Below the pieces are notes generated by a model that saw only the letters and a program-made list of their open reading frames with translations, was not told the DNA's origin and did not search any database. Source: Flavobacterium sp. (lineage in GTDB: Bacteria > Bacteroidota > Bacteroidia > Flavobacteriales > Flavobacteriaceae). Taken from it: a stretch of DNA of 57,678 nucleotides. Positions 10,015-16,758 of the stretch are shown piece after piece (positions within the stretch are counted from its first letter, which is position 1; the number at the start of each line of letters is the position of its first letter). A program made the position numbers and the translations under genes. The stretch lies in the NCBI GenBank assembly GCA_014378065.1, contig JACMOK010000122.1, positions 1 to 57,678 of the forward strand. Direction: 5' to 3'.

Positions 10015-10028
10015 TTTTATTTTTTTTT

Positions 10029-10113
10029 AGCAGCAATTTCCCGCTTTACACTTTATCTTTTTCGTCCCGTAACAAAAACGGCACAAAAAAGGATGCCGTT
10101 ACAATCAGGGCTA
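10029..10113 (-). repeat. Structured intergenic element, copy C
   Basis: Read on the minus strand, the element starts TAGCCCTGAT nine bases after the DUF1572 stop and ends GCGGGAAATTGCTGCT 14 bases before the next ATG. The outer CCTG pairs with CGGG (one G-T wobble). The central stem pairs ATC with GAT, leaves one C unpaired, then pairs TTTTTTGTGCCGT with ACGGGACGAAAAA with one mismatch. Copies A (35187-35270) and B (36133-36203) share the arms but have different central stems. This is the most diverged copy. Confidence 0.7.
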
Positions 10114-10122
10114 GGCAATTCG

Positions 10123-10698
10123 TTATTTTAAACGTTTTAGCTCCGCATCGGTAAAATTTCGAAGGCCTTTCTCTTCTTTAAATTTTTCGGTATTGTACGC
10201 TGTAGAGGCATGCTTTGGGATCGACAGGCTTTCCCAGTCTCCTTTTTTCAATTGCTTGGCCACAAAAACTAGCTGTCCGATGTGGTACGGGTAATGTGCC
10301 AGTTGTCTATTGATTGCTTCTACCACCGTATGACCTTCATTTCTAATGTAAATAATTTCGGTGAGTTGTGCTGGTTTTAAAGACTCAAGCGTTGCAAAAA
10401 AGCAATTCCACCCTTCGTTCCAAAGCGTCATTACTTCGGTTTTTGAACCCAAATCATTTTCAAATTCCGCATCGCGGTTGCGCCAAACTTTCTCTCCATC
10501 GCTTGTCAAAAAATCTGTCCAACGCGACAGCATGTTCCCAGAAAGGTGCTTGATAATTGCGGCAATACTATTGTTATCGTCTTTATCCACCACAAAAAGC
10601 TGTTCTGGTTCAAGCTGGGCAATGGCTTTTTCTCCCAAGGTTTTATAATACAAAAATTGCTTTCTGACGCTTTCTAGATAGGCGGTATTAATCTCCAT
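10123..10698 (-). CDS. DUF1572 (DinB-like) family protein
   Basis: A 191-residue protein resembling the DUF1572 branch of the DinB/YfiT four-helix-bundle superfamily. Two histidine motifs fit the family metal site: IIKHLSGNMLSRW near residue 50 and AHYPYHIGQLV near 140. Members may be metal-dependent thiol-S-transferases, but the reaction is not known for this branch. I start at the ATG at 10698 (MEINTAYLESV); the open frame extends 13 codons further but into the pentapeptide gene. Only one base separates this start from the upstream stop, so it is the last gene of the murQ run. Confidence 0.8.
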   Translation of the reverse strand: MEINTAYLESVRKQFLYYKTLGEKAIAQLEPEQLFVVDKDDNNSIAAIIKHLSGNMLSRWTDFLTSDGEKVWRNRDAEFENDLGSKTEVMTLWNEGWNCFFATLESLKPAQLTEIIYIRNEGHTVVEAINRQLAHYPYHIGQLVFVAKQLKKGDWESLSIPKHASTAYNTEKFKEEKGLRNFTDAELKRLK

Positions 10699-10699
10699 G

Positions 10700-11272
10700 C
10701 TATTCAATTTTAATGTCGTATTTGTCGAGCAGTCCAAGAATACCGATGTTGGAAAATTTTGCCTTTTTCATCGGATTGACTTGGGGATCAATTTTGTAAT
10801 TGTAAGCTGTTGTAAAATCGGCTCCCGCAAGTTGGGTGGTATTGAAAATGGCGTGGTCGAGATTGGCATTTTCAAAAACGGCTCCCGTAAGGTTGGTTCC
10901 AATAAAACTCACCTCTTTAAGCGAACACGACTGGAAGCGTGTTTTCGTCATTTTTTTGTTGGCAAAAGAGGCGTAGTCAAGTATACATTCTTCAAAATCG
11001 ACCGAAAAAAGAAAATCTTCACATTGGTAAAAGGGAATGCCGAGCAATTTGCAGTTTTTGAACCTGACGGTTTTCAAGCCCGTATTAACAAGTGCTAGCA
11101 TCGAAAGATTGCAATCAGTAAACTCACAATCGATAAACGTATTATAGGAGAAATCACCGTTCGAGAAATCACAGTTTTTGAAAATGCAATCTTCAAACTC
11201 ACGGTGGTTTATTTTCTTGCCGATGGCGAGCACTTTTTCAAAAATCTTACCGATATGAATTAAATCTTCCAT
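10700..11272 (-). CDS. Pentapeptide repeat protein
   Basis: A 190-residue protein built largely of A(D/N)LxX-type five-residue repeats from about residue 25 to 155, for example FEDCIFKNCDFSNGDFSYN and LTGAVFENANLDHAIF. These would fold into a right-handed quadrilateral beta-helix. Cys is frequent in the first half (CIFKNC, CEFTDC, CKLLG). No signal peptide is present, so it should be cytosolic. Some relatives (Qnr, MfpA) mimic DNA and protect topoisomerases, but the fold does not establish that. Its ATG overlaps the DUF6095 stop by one base (TAATG), indicating coupled translation. Confidence 0.9.
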   Translation of the reverse strand: MEDLIHIGKIFEKVLAIGKKINHREFEDCIFKNCDFSNGDFSYNTFIDCEFTDCNLSMLALVNTGLKTVRFKNCKLLGIPFYQCEDFLFSVDFEECILDYASFANKKMTKTRFQSCSLKEVSFIGTNLTGAVFENANLDHAIFNTTQLAGADFTTAYNYKIDPQVNPMKKAKFSNIGILGLLDKYDIKIE

Positions 11273-11493
11273 TAGTTGTCAAACATGCTTTTTACGATCG
11301 TATTGAGACCTTTAAACATAAAAAAAACAGCGAAAAAGCAAACGGCAATTCCGACGGCTAGCACCAAATAATGCCATCCGTTTTGCTTGTTGACAAAGGC
11401 ATTGTATATTACTGTCGGCCCTACAAAAGCCAGCGGTAAAGCCCACGCCATATATTTGATCCCTTTATTTAAAACTTCGCGATTGGTACCCAT
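11272..11493 (-). CDS. DUF6095 family small membrane protein
   Basis: A 73-residue protein with two membrane helices (about residues 14-32 and 42-63) and short polar ends. It matches the Flavobacteriia family DUF6095, which I know as a regular neighbour of murQ. It starts three bases after the murQ stop and ends in a one-base overlap with the pentapeptide gene. The function is unknown; the constant pairing suggests a link to the envelope or to murQ expression. Confidence 0.78.
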   Translation of the reverse strand: MGTNREVLNKGIKYMAWALPLAFVGPTVIYNAFVNKQNGWHYLVLAVGIAVCFFAVFFMFKGLNTIVKSMFDN

Positions 11494-11496
11494 TAT

Positions 11497-12315
11497 TTAT
11501 GATTTAATATTATAGTGATCAACTGCTTTTCTGACACTCCCGTATTTTTGCAGTAATTTGCCTGCTGTTTCATACGACACCGCAGTTTCTTCGATGATCA
11601 TTTTTATTCCGCGATCGACCAATTTATTATTACTCAGTTGCATGTCGACCATTTTATTGCCTTTCACTTTTCCGAGTTGAATCATCGTAGCGGTAGAAAT
11701 CATGTTCAATACCAGTTTTTGTGCGGTTCCGGCTTTCATACGCGAACTTCCGGTAACGAATTCTGCGCCAACGACCACTTCGACCGGCCATTGTGCTGCA
11801 AGTGCCAGCGGACTTCCCGCATTGCAGGTAATACAACCCGTGGTAATTTTATTTTGATTACAGACTTGAAGACCGCCAATAACATAAGGCGTAGTTCCCG
11901 AAGCGGCAATACCAACTACAACATCTTTATCATTTATTTTAAAGACAGATAAATCGTTCCAAGCTTGTTCAGTATCATCTTCGGCATTTTCTACCGCGCG
12001 GCGAATGGCCTTGTCGCCTCCTGCAATGATGCCGTTTACCCATTCAAAAGGAACGCCAAAAGTAGGTGGGCATTCTGAAGCATCTACAACACCAAGTCTG
12101 CCAGATGTGCCTGCACCTATGTAAAACAATCGGCCTCCGGCTTTCATTTGCAACACAATTTGCTGCACCAAAGCTTCAATTTGCGGCAAGGCTTTTTCAA
12201 CGGCAAAAGGAACCGTTTTGTCTTCTTGATTGATATGGAAAAGCAATTCCGAAACCGGCATTTTTTCTAAATGGTCGTATTTGGAGGATTGCTCGGTGGT
12301 TTTGGTAAAGGCCAT
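11497..12315 (-). CDS. murQ: N-acetylmuramic acid 6-phosphate etherase
   Basis: A 272-residue SIS-domain enzyme that cleaves the lactyl ether of MurNAc-6-phosphate to give GlcNAc-6-phosphate, a cytosolic step in peptidoglycan recycling. Diagnostic motifs are FYIGAGTSGRLGVVDASECPPTFG, ENAEDD, AASGTTPYVIGGL and GSSRMKAGTAQKLVLNM, in family order. The start at 12315 (MAFTKTTEQS) is the usual N-terminus; another ATG lies two codons upstream. It heads a tight four-gene run with DUF6095, the pentapeptide protein and DUF1572. No MurNAc transporter or kinase is adjacent. Confidence 0.95.
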   Translation of the reverse strand: MAFTKTTEQSSKYDHLEKMPVSELLFHINQEDKTVPFAVEKALPQIEALVQQIVLQMKAGGRLFYIGAGTSGRLGVVDASECPPTFGVPFEWVNGIIAGGDKAIRRAVENAEDDTEQAWNDLSVFKINDKDVVVGIAASGTTPYVIGGLQVCNQNKITTGCITCNAGSPLALAAQWPVEVVVGAEFVTGSSRMKAGTAQKLVLNMISTATMIQLGKVKGNKMVDMQLSNNKLVDRGIKMIIEETAVSYETAGKLLQKYGSVRKAVDHYNIKS

Positions 12316-12362
12316 GGTCATGGAAGGTGCTTAGTGGTGAGTGGCTTTATGATTTCACTTTT

Positions 12363-12370
12363 CAAAGTTA
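12363..12370 (-). promoter_or_regulatory. Putative -7 promoter box for murQ
   Basis: On the minus strand TAACTTTG matches TAnnTTTG, 47 bases before the murQ ATG. Confidence 0.42.
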
Positions 12371-12472
12371 CAAAGATTCCCGATGTTATAAAAATATTGT
12401 TGCCACGGTATCGGAATATTTTGGCTGGAATGGATTTTTACAATTAGGCAATAATTTTAGAAGCGGGACTTT

Positions 12473-12532
12473 GCGTTAGGGATGGTAGCCAAGTGCCATG
12501 CACTGCGTACAGCCCGACCCGCAGGGTAACGC
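12473..12532. repeat. Palindromic intergenic element, second family
   Basis: Nested inverted repeats: GCGTTA (12473) with TAACGC (12527), GGG with CCC, GTA with TAC, and AGTGC-CAT-GCACT at the tip. The conserved-looking words GCGTTAGGGAT and CCCGACCC recur, as I recall, in intergenic regions of many Flavobacterium genomes. It lies five bases past the ZIP gene stop. It differs from elements A-C. Confidence 0.65.
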
Positions 12533-12537
12533 GCCAA

Positions 12538-13206
12538 TTATAAAAAATAAGCAAGTGCCATTCCGAGAATAATCATAGAGACTTTTGCAATATTGAATTT
12601 GTGCCCTTCGCTGCTTTCGAAAATGATGGTCGAAGAAATATGGAATAAGATGCCTACTACAATGGCCGTAATTTCGGTGTAATACTGATTTAAAAATGGG
12701 AGGTGATTCGACAATAACGTTCCCAACGGAGTCATTAAAGCAAAAGTGAGCATGAATATAAAAATGGCGGTTTTATTGAGGTTGGCCTGAATAAAAAAGG
12801 TGGTCAGGATAATAGCGATGGGCAAGTGGTGTACCGCAATTCCCAGGGCCAAGCCGTGGTGGTGGCTTACCGGCAAGCCTTCGAGTAGCGCATGGAGGCA
12901 CAGACTTCCGAACAGCAACCATGGAATTTGTGTCATCGTGGCCTGACCGTGAACGTGACCATGCTCGGCGCCTTGGGAGAAAAATTCTAAAATAATTTGA
13001 AATAATATGCCCAGCATGATAAAGATGCCAATATTGTGGTTGTGGCTTTCATAAATTTCAGGAAGCAAATGCACTACGGTTAACGACAACAGAAAAGACC
13101 CACTGAAAGCCAGTAATAGCTTAAGATTGGTTTTGTTTTTGGGTTTTAAAAACAAAGCTATCCCATAACCTAGAAGTACAGAAAGCAGTGGTAAAAGATA
13201 GTTCAT
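12538..13206 (-). CDS. ZIP family metal transporter
   Basis: A 222-residue membrane protein with about seven to eight hydrophobic helices, of the ZIP (ZRT/IRT-like) zinc/iron transporter family. The TM4 signature appears as CLHALLEGLPVS, with the His and Glu of the metal path. A His-rich segment, VSHHHGLALGIAVHHLPIAI, follows; the usual TM5 HE pair reads HH here. The loop near residue 80-92 (AEHGHVHGQ) is a probable metal-sensing or metal-buffering loop. It begins one base after the stop of the upstream methyltransferase gene, so the two are cotranscribed. Confidence 0.88.
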   Translation of the reverse strand: MNYLLPLLSVLLGYGIALFLKPKNKTNLKLLLAFSGSFLLSLTVVHLLPEIYESHNHNIGIFIMLGILFQIILEFFSQGAEHGHVHGQATMTQIPWLLFGSLCLHALLEGLPVSHHHGLALGIAVHHLPIAIILTTFFIQANLNKTAIFIFMLTFALMTPLGTLLSNHLPFLNQYYTEITAIVVGILFHISSTIIFESSEGHKFNIAKVSMIILGMALAYFL

Positions 13207-13971
13207 TTATTTAAAGATCATAATCAAACGGTCGCTCTCAGTTTTGTGGAATTTCTTGAGTTTGTAATCCCCGAAAATATCGAGCAGGTAAATTCCGGCT
13301 TCGTCCATGAGCTCTTGAAAATCGGCTAGGGTTAAGGCGCGCACTTTCTCGGTGAAGTGAAATTTTTGGCCGTCGACTTCAAAATCAATTTCTTTGTAAA
13401 TGTAGCCGTCGATGTGGAAACGCTTGATGTGAAAATCGATATCATCGACAGTTTTGATTTCAGCAGCGACCAAATTGGCAATGACCTGCGTGGCATTCAT
13501 AAAGTCGATCACGCCAAAGCCGTATTCAGAAAGACTTTCTTTAATGGCAATTAAGGTGGTCAGGTTGTCGGTTTCATTTTCAAAATAACCGAAACTCGTA
13601 AACAGGTTAAAAATGGCATCGTATTTTTCTTCAAATGGAATCCGCATGTCGTGAACTCTGAAATGCAGACTTTCATTCTCATTTTTTCGGGCAATGTTGA
13701 CACTATTTTCAGATAAATCTACGCCAAGTACATCATAACCCAATTGGTTGAGGTAGATCGCGTGCCGCCCTTTGCCGCAGGCCAGATCTAAAACTTTCGC
13801 GCGTTCAGGCAGGTTAAGATAGTGCGTGAGGTTGTCCATAAAAACTTGGGCTTCCCTGTAATTGCGTTCTTTATACAGGATATGATAATATGGCGAATCG
13901 AACCACGAAATAAACCAATTGGAATGGGTGAGTTGCTGTTGGCTGAGCGTTGGTTTTTGTGCTTCGGACAT
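13207..13971 (-). CDS. Class I SAM-dependent methyltransferase
   Basis: A 254-residue soluble protein with a Rossmann-type methyltransferase domain. SAM-binding motif I is VLDLACGKGRHAIYL near residue 61, followed by the acidic end of beta 2 in VLGVDLSENSV. Motif III/IV are less clear (YDAIFNLFTSFGYF), so the substrate may be a small molecule rather than DNA or RNA. The C-terminal half is beta-rich. It shares a compact divergent promoter region with a THUMP RNA methyltransferase and runs straight into the ZIP gene. The substrate is unknown. Confidence 0.85.
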   Translation of the reverse strand: MSEAQKPTLSQQQLTHSNWFISWFDSPYYHILYKERNYREAQVFMDNLTHYLNLPERAKVLDLACGKGRHAIYLNQLGYDVLGVDLSENSVNIARKNENESLHFRVHDMRIPFEEKYDAIFNLFTSFGYFENETDNLTTLIAIKESLSEYGFGVIDFMNATQVIANLVAAEIKTVDDIDFHIKRFHIDGYIYKEIDFEVDGQKFHFTEKVRALTLADFQELMDEAGIYLLDIFGDYKLKKFHKTESDRLIMIFK

Positions 13972-14002
13972 TTATTCTTTTTTTAAGAATCCATTTAAAA
14001 TG

Positions 14003-14010
14003 CAAATTTA
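14003..14010 (-). promoter_or_regulatory. Putative -7 box for the methyltransferase-ZIP operon
   Basis: TAAATTTG on the minus strand, 31 bases before the ATG at 13971. It is separated by only three bases from a plus-strand box. Confidence 0.5.
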
Positions 14011-14013
14011 GAC

Positions 14014-14021
14014 TATTTTTG
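14014..14021 (+). promoter_or_regulatory. Putative -7 box for the THUMP methyltransferase
   Basis: TATTTTTG followed by CA, 21 bases before the ATG at 14043. With the minus-strand box it forms a near-palindrome centred on 14012. Confidence 0.5.
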
Positions 14022-14042
14022 CACCGAATACTTGATTTTACA

Positions 14043-15227
14043 ATGGAAAATAATTTTAAAATGGTGGCCAAAACCTTTTTTGGTTTTGAGGAAATTCTGG
14101 CCAAAGAGCTGCAGTTACTAGGCGCACAAGAAGTAGAGCAGGGCATTCGTATGGTGAGTTTTAAAGGAGACAAAGGGTTTATGTATAAAGCAAATTTGTC
14201 TTTGCGCACCGCTTTAAAAATTTTGAAACCAATTTATTATTTTCGCGCCAACAATGAAGAGGCGCTATACAAAGGGATATCGGGAATCAATTGGGCCCAA
14301 TATATTCACCCCAATCAGACTTTTGTGATTGATACGACCGTGCATTCTGACTATTTTAAACATTCGCAGTTTGTTTCGCAGAAGAGTAAAGATGCGATCG
14401 CAGACCAATTTAGAAATAAAACCGGACAACGGCCTAGTGTCGAAAAGGAGCATCCCGATTTGCGCATAAACATTCATATTGACAAAGATCAGGTTTCTGT
14501 GGCTTTGGATACTTCTGGCGCATCGCTTCACCAGCGTGGGTATAAAACGGCGACAAACATAGCCCCCATCAATGAGGTTTTGGCGGCAGGAATGTTACTG
14601 CTTTCGGGCTGGGATGGTCAAGGCGATTTTTTAGATCCGATGTGTGGCAGCGGCACCATTTTGGCAGAAGCGGCGATGATAGCCTGTAATATTCCGGCAA
14701 ATATCAACCGGAAAGAATTTGCATTTGAAAAATGGAATGACTGGGATAATGATTTGTTTGATCAAATTATGAATTCATTGTTAAAGAAAGTCAAAGAATT
14801 TCATTACACCATAAAAGGATATGACAAAGCCCCAAGTGCCGTTTTAAAAGCGAAAGACAATATTAAAAATGCCAATTTGGAAGAATACGTCACCATCCAA
14901 GAACAAAACTTTTTTAAGACCCAAAAGGAAACCTCAGGGCCCTTACAGATGGTATTCAATCCGCCGTATGGTGAAAGGCTCGATATTGAAATGGAACGTT
15001 TTTATCGCGAGATAGGCGACACTTTGAAGCAAAATTATCCCGGAACAAATGCCTGGTTTATTACAGCAAATCTTGAAGCACTTAAATTCGTTGGTTTAAA
15101 ACCTTCTCGAAAAATAAAACTTTTTAACGGTAGTTTGGAAGCCCGTCTGGTAAAATATGAAATGTATGAAGGAAGCAAGCGGACCAAATTTAATTTGCCT
15201 GTTGACGAAGACACCGAACGCTCCTAA
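14043..15227 (+). CDS. THUMP-domain class I SAM-dependent RNA methyltransferase (RlmL N-terminal/YpsC type)
   Basis: A 394-residue cytosolic enzyme. An N-terminal ferredoxin-like and THUMP RNA-binding region (residues about 1-160) precedes a methyltransferase domain with motif I DPMCGSGTILAEAAMIA near 199 and catalytic motif IV NPPYGERL near 308, the (N/D)PPY form used for N2-guanine methylation. By family it should act on 23S rRNA G2445 or an equivalent position. I use the ATG at 14043 (MENNFKMVAKTFFGFEEILAKEL); the frame is open back to 13950 but that stretch overlaps the promoter and the opposite gene. A short membrane protein gene follows 23 bases later. Confidence 0.9.
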   Translation: MENNFKMVAKTFFGFEEILAKELQLLGAQEVEQGIRMVSFKGDKGFMYKANLSLRTALKILKPIYYFRANNEEALYKGISGINWAQYIHPNQTFVIDTTVHSDYFKHSQFVSQKSKDAIADQFRNKTGQRPSVEKEHPDLRINIHIDKDQVSVALDTSGASLHQRGYKTATNIAPINEVLAAGMLLLSGWDGQGDFLDPMCGSGTILAEAAMIACNIPANINRKEFAFEKWNDWDNDLFDQIMNSLLKKVKEFHYTIKGYDKAPSAVLKAKDNIKNANLEEYVTIQEQNFFKTQKETSGPLQMVFNPPYGERLDIEMERFYREIGDTLKQNYPGTNAWFITANLEALKFVGLKPSRKIKLFNGSLEARLVKYEMYEGSKRTKFNLPVDEDTERS

Positions 15228-15250
15228 AATTAATTCATAATGTTCAAATC

Positions 15251-15487
15251 ATGACCAAATTGCAACTAAAATCTTTTGTGTTACAACTGATATGCTTTAT
15301 CTTACTGTTTACGTTAATCCGGTTTTTAGCCGCAAAATATACCAACCTAACCGGATTTTATATTCCACTGACCGCTTTTGTTGTGGGTACGTTGCTATCA
15401 CCAAAATTTCAGGCCGTAAAAACCAAAGATGGTGAGAAGTTATACATGCGATGGTTATTTTTGAAAGGGGTCAGAGAGGTCGGCTAA
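15251..15487 (+). CDS. Small two-helix membrane protein, unknown
   Basis: A 78-residue protein with two hydrophobic segments (about residues 7-25 and 33-48) and a basic C-terminus (KTKDGEKLYMRWLFLKGVREVG). I do not recognise a family. It follows the THUMP methyltransferase by 23 bases on the same strand and is probably cotranscribed. Its C-terminal tail should face the cytoplasm by the positive-inside rule. Confidence 0.6.
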   Translation: MTKLQLKSFVLQLICFILLFTLIRFLAAKYTNLTGFYIPLTAFVVGTLLSPKFQAVKTKDGEKLYMRWLFLKGVREVG

Positions 15488-15523
15488 TCACTTATTGAAC
15501 ATTCAGATACTAATTTTTCGCTA

Positions 15524-16252
15524 TTACTTTTTTTTCTTCACGATGGCCGTTGTTTTTTTCTTATAAATTGGAAGAAAATAAGAAACGGTATAATTGAAAC
15601 CGACGCCAAAATCGCCGTCATAAGTCCGATTGAACCCCGGAATGTAAAGGTTGTCGAAATTTGCAGGTTTTTTGTTTGACACTAATTTGTTGGCCCTAAA
15701 ACTAAATCCGACATAAAAGTTATTAAATACTTTGGCATTAACTCCCACTACGACTTCGAGCCACTGTGCCGACAATCCGGTAAATTTTTGTCCTGAGATG
15801 ATTGTATTGGTCTCGTTAAAGTAATCATAACGATTATAATTAGAATATGAATTCAGGGTTTGGCTAAAGGTGCTTACGCCATACCGAAGCCCTAGGAATA
15901 CCAAATTTTCCATATTGAGCCAGTTTTCATATAGATTGTAATCGAAACCTGCTTTAAAATATGTTCCTTTTGTAGTAAAATTTACGCGATCTCCATCGAC
16001 CGTTTTGTTTTCATTTCCCAATTCTCCAGCAAGAAAGTATTTTTTTGTCAGTCGATAGTCGCCAACAATTTCTAATCCTTTATAATCTTTTTCATAAAAG
16101 GACCGCGAAGGTTTAAACAAATCAATCCCGATGCGCAACCCGTAACGGCTTGTGGTGACAATAGTGGTATCGGTTTTCTTTTCTTGGCCCTGCATTAAAA
16201 AAGAAAACAGCACCAATATAATACTAATGCGATATTTTGAGGTGTGTTTCAT
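15524..16252 (-). CDS. DUF6048 family outer-membrane-like protein
   Basis: A 242-residue exported protein. The signal peptide is at the N-terminus (KYRISIILVLFSFLMQGQEKK). The mature part alternates polar and hydrophobic residues and is rich in Tyr and Phe at strand ends (GLRIGIDLFKP, YFLAGELGNE, VGFSFRANKLVS, FGVGFNYTVSYFLP), suggesting a small beta-barrel. A Lys-rich tail follows. I start at 16252 (MKHTSKYRIS). This start lies inside the end of the DUF6452 gene (29-base overlap), so translation is likely coupled. Confidence 0.75.
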   Translation of the reverse strand: MKHTSKYRISIILVLFSFLMQGQEKKTDTTIVTTSRYGLRIGIDLFKPSRSFYEKDYKGLEIVGDYRLTKKYFLAGELGNENKTVDGDRVNFTTKGTYFKAGFDYNLYENWLNMENLVFLGLRYGVSTFSQTLNSYSNYNRYDYFNETNTIISGQKFTGLSAQWLEVVVGVNAKVFNNFYVGFSFRANKLVSNKKPANFDNLYIPGFNRTYDGDFGVGFNYTVSYFLPIYKKKTTAIVKKKK

Positions 16253-16730
16253 TTTCGTTAAGAATATTTGATTGTACAAGCGTTACGCTTTTTATCCATA
16301 AATTATCCGGTATGGCGGCATCGGTCAGTACAAACGGATTGGATGTATTTAAAATATAGGTCGTTTTAAATCCACAGGCACGCGAAACAAAAATATTATT
16401 TCTGGTGTAGTTGAATTGCAACTGATCTTCATTTACAATTTCTGGATTGATGGTGTTGCCATAATTGATGATAAATTTGTATTTTGAAAGATCGGCAGTA
16501 GTTTTTAAAGGCAGTTGAATTTTGCTCACATTATCAAACTTGATATAGGTGGTCAAACCTTCGCCAATTACAGCAAGACTGGTTACATTTTTTGGGATGG
16601 TCGGATTGGTGACGTCGTAAAAATCAATAATTAAACGCGGCGTGGTAGCGGTATTGGCATCGCAAATGTCATCTTTTTCACAACCATAAAAACACCAAGC
16701 AACAGCAATGAGTAATAAAAATATTTTTTT
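16224..16730 (-). CDS. DUF6452 family lipoprotein
   Basis: A 168-residue lipoprotein: MKKIFLLLIAVAWCFYGC gives a signal peptide with Cys18 as the probable lipid anchor, followed by EKDDICDANTATTPRLIIDF. The rest looks like a beta-sandwich with an added Cys near residue 118 (RACGFKT). The start at 16730 is chosen because it begins a clean signal peptide; the open frame continues into rlmD. It overlaps DUF6048 at its 3' end and lies 28 bases after rlmD. Function unknown; with DUF6048 it may form a lipoprotein-barrel pair. Confidence 0.75.
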   Translation of the reverse strand, partial: KKIFLLLIAVAWCFYGCEKDDICDANTATTPRLIIDFYDVTNPTIPKNVTSLAVIGEGLTTYIKFDNVSKIQLPLKTTADLSKYKFIINYGNTINPEIVNEDQLQFNYTRNNIFVSRACGFKTTYILNTSNPFVLTDAAIPDNLWIKSVTLVQSNILNENETHLKISH

Positions 16731-16758
16731 CATAGATAAAAAATCGAAAGTCACCATC

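Noticed and set aside
13950..14042. N-terminal extension of the THUMP methyltransferase
   Set aside because: It overlaps both divergent -7 boxes and the start of the opposite gene. The residues (VLRTFILFLRIHLK) do not resemble the family.
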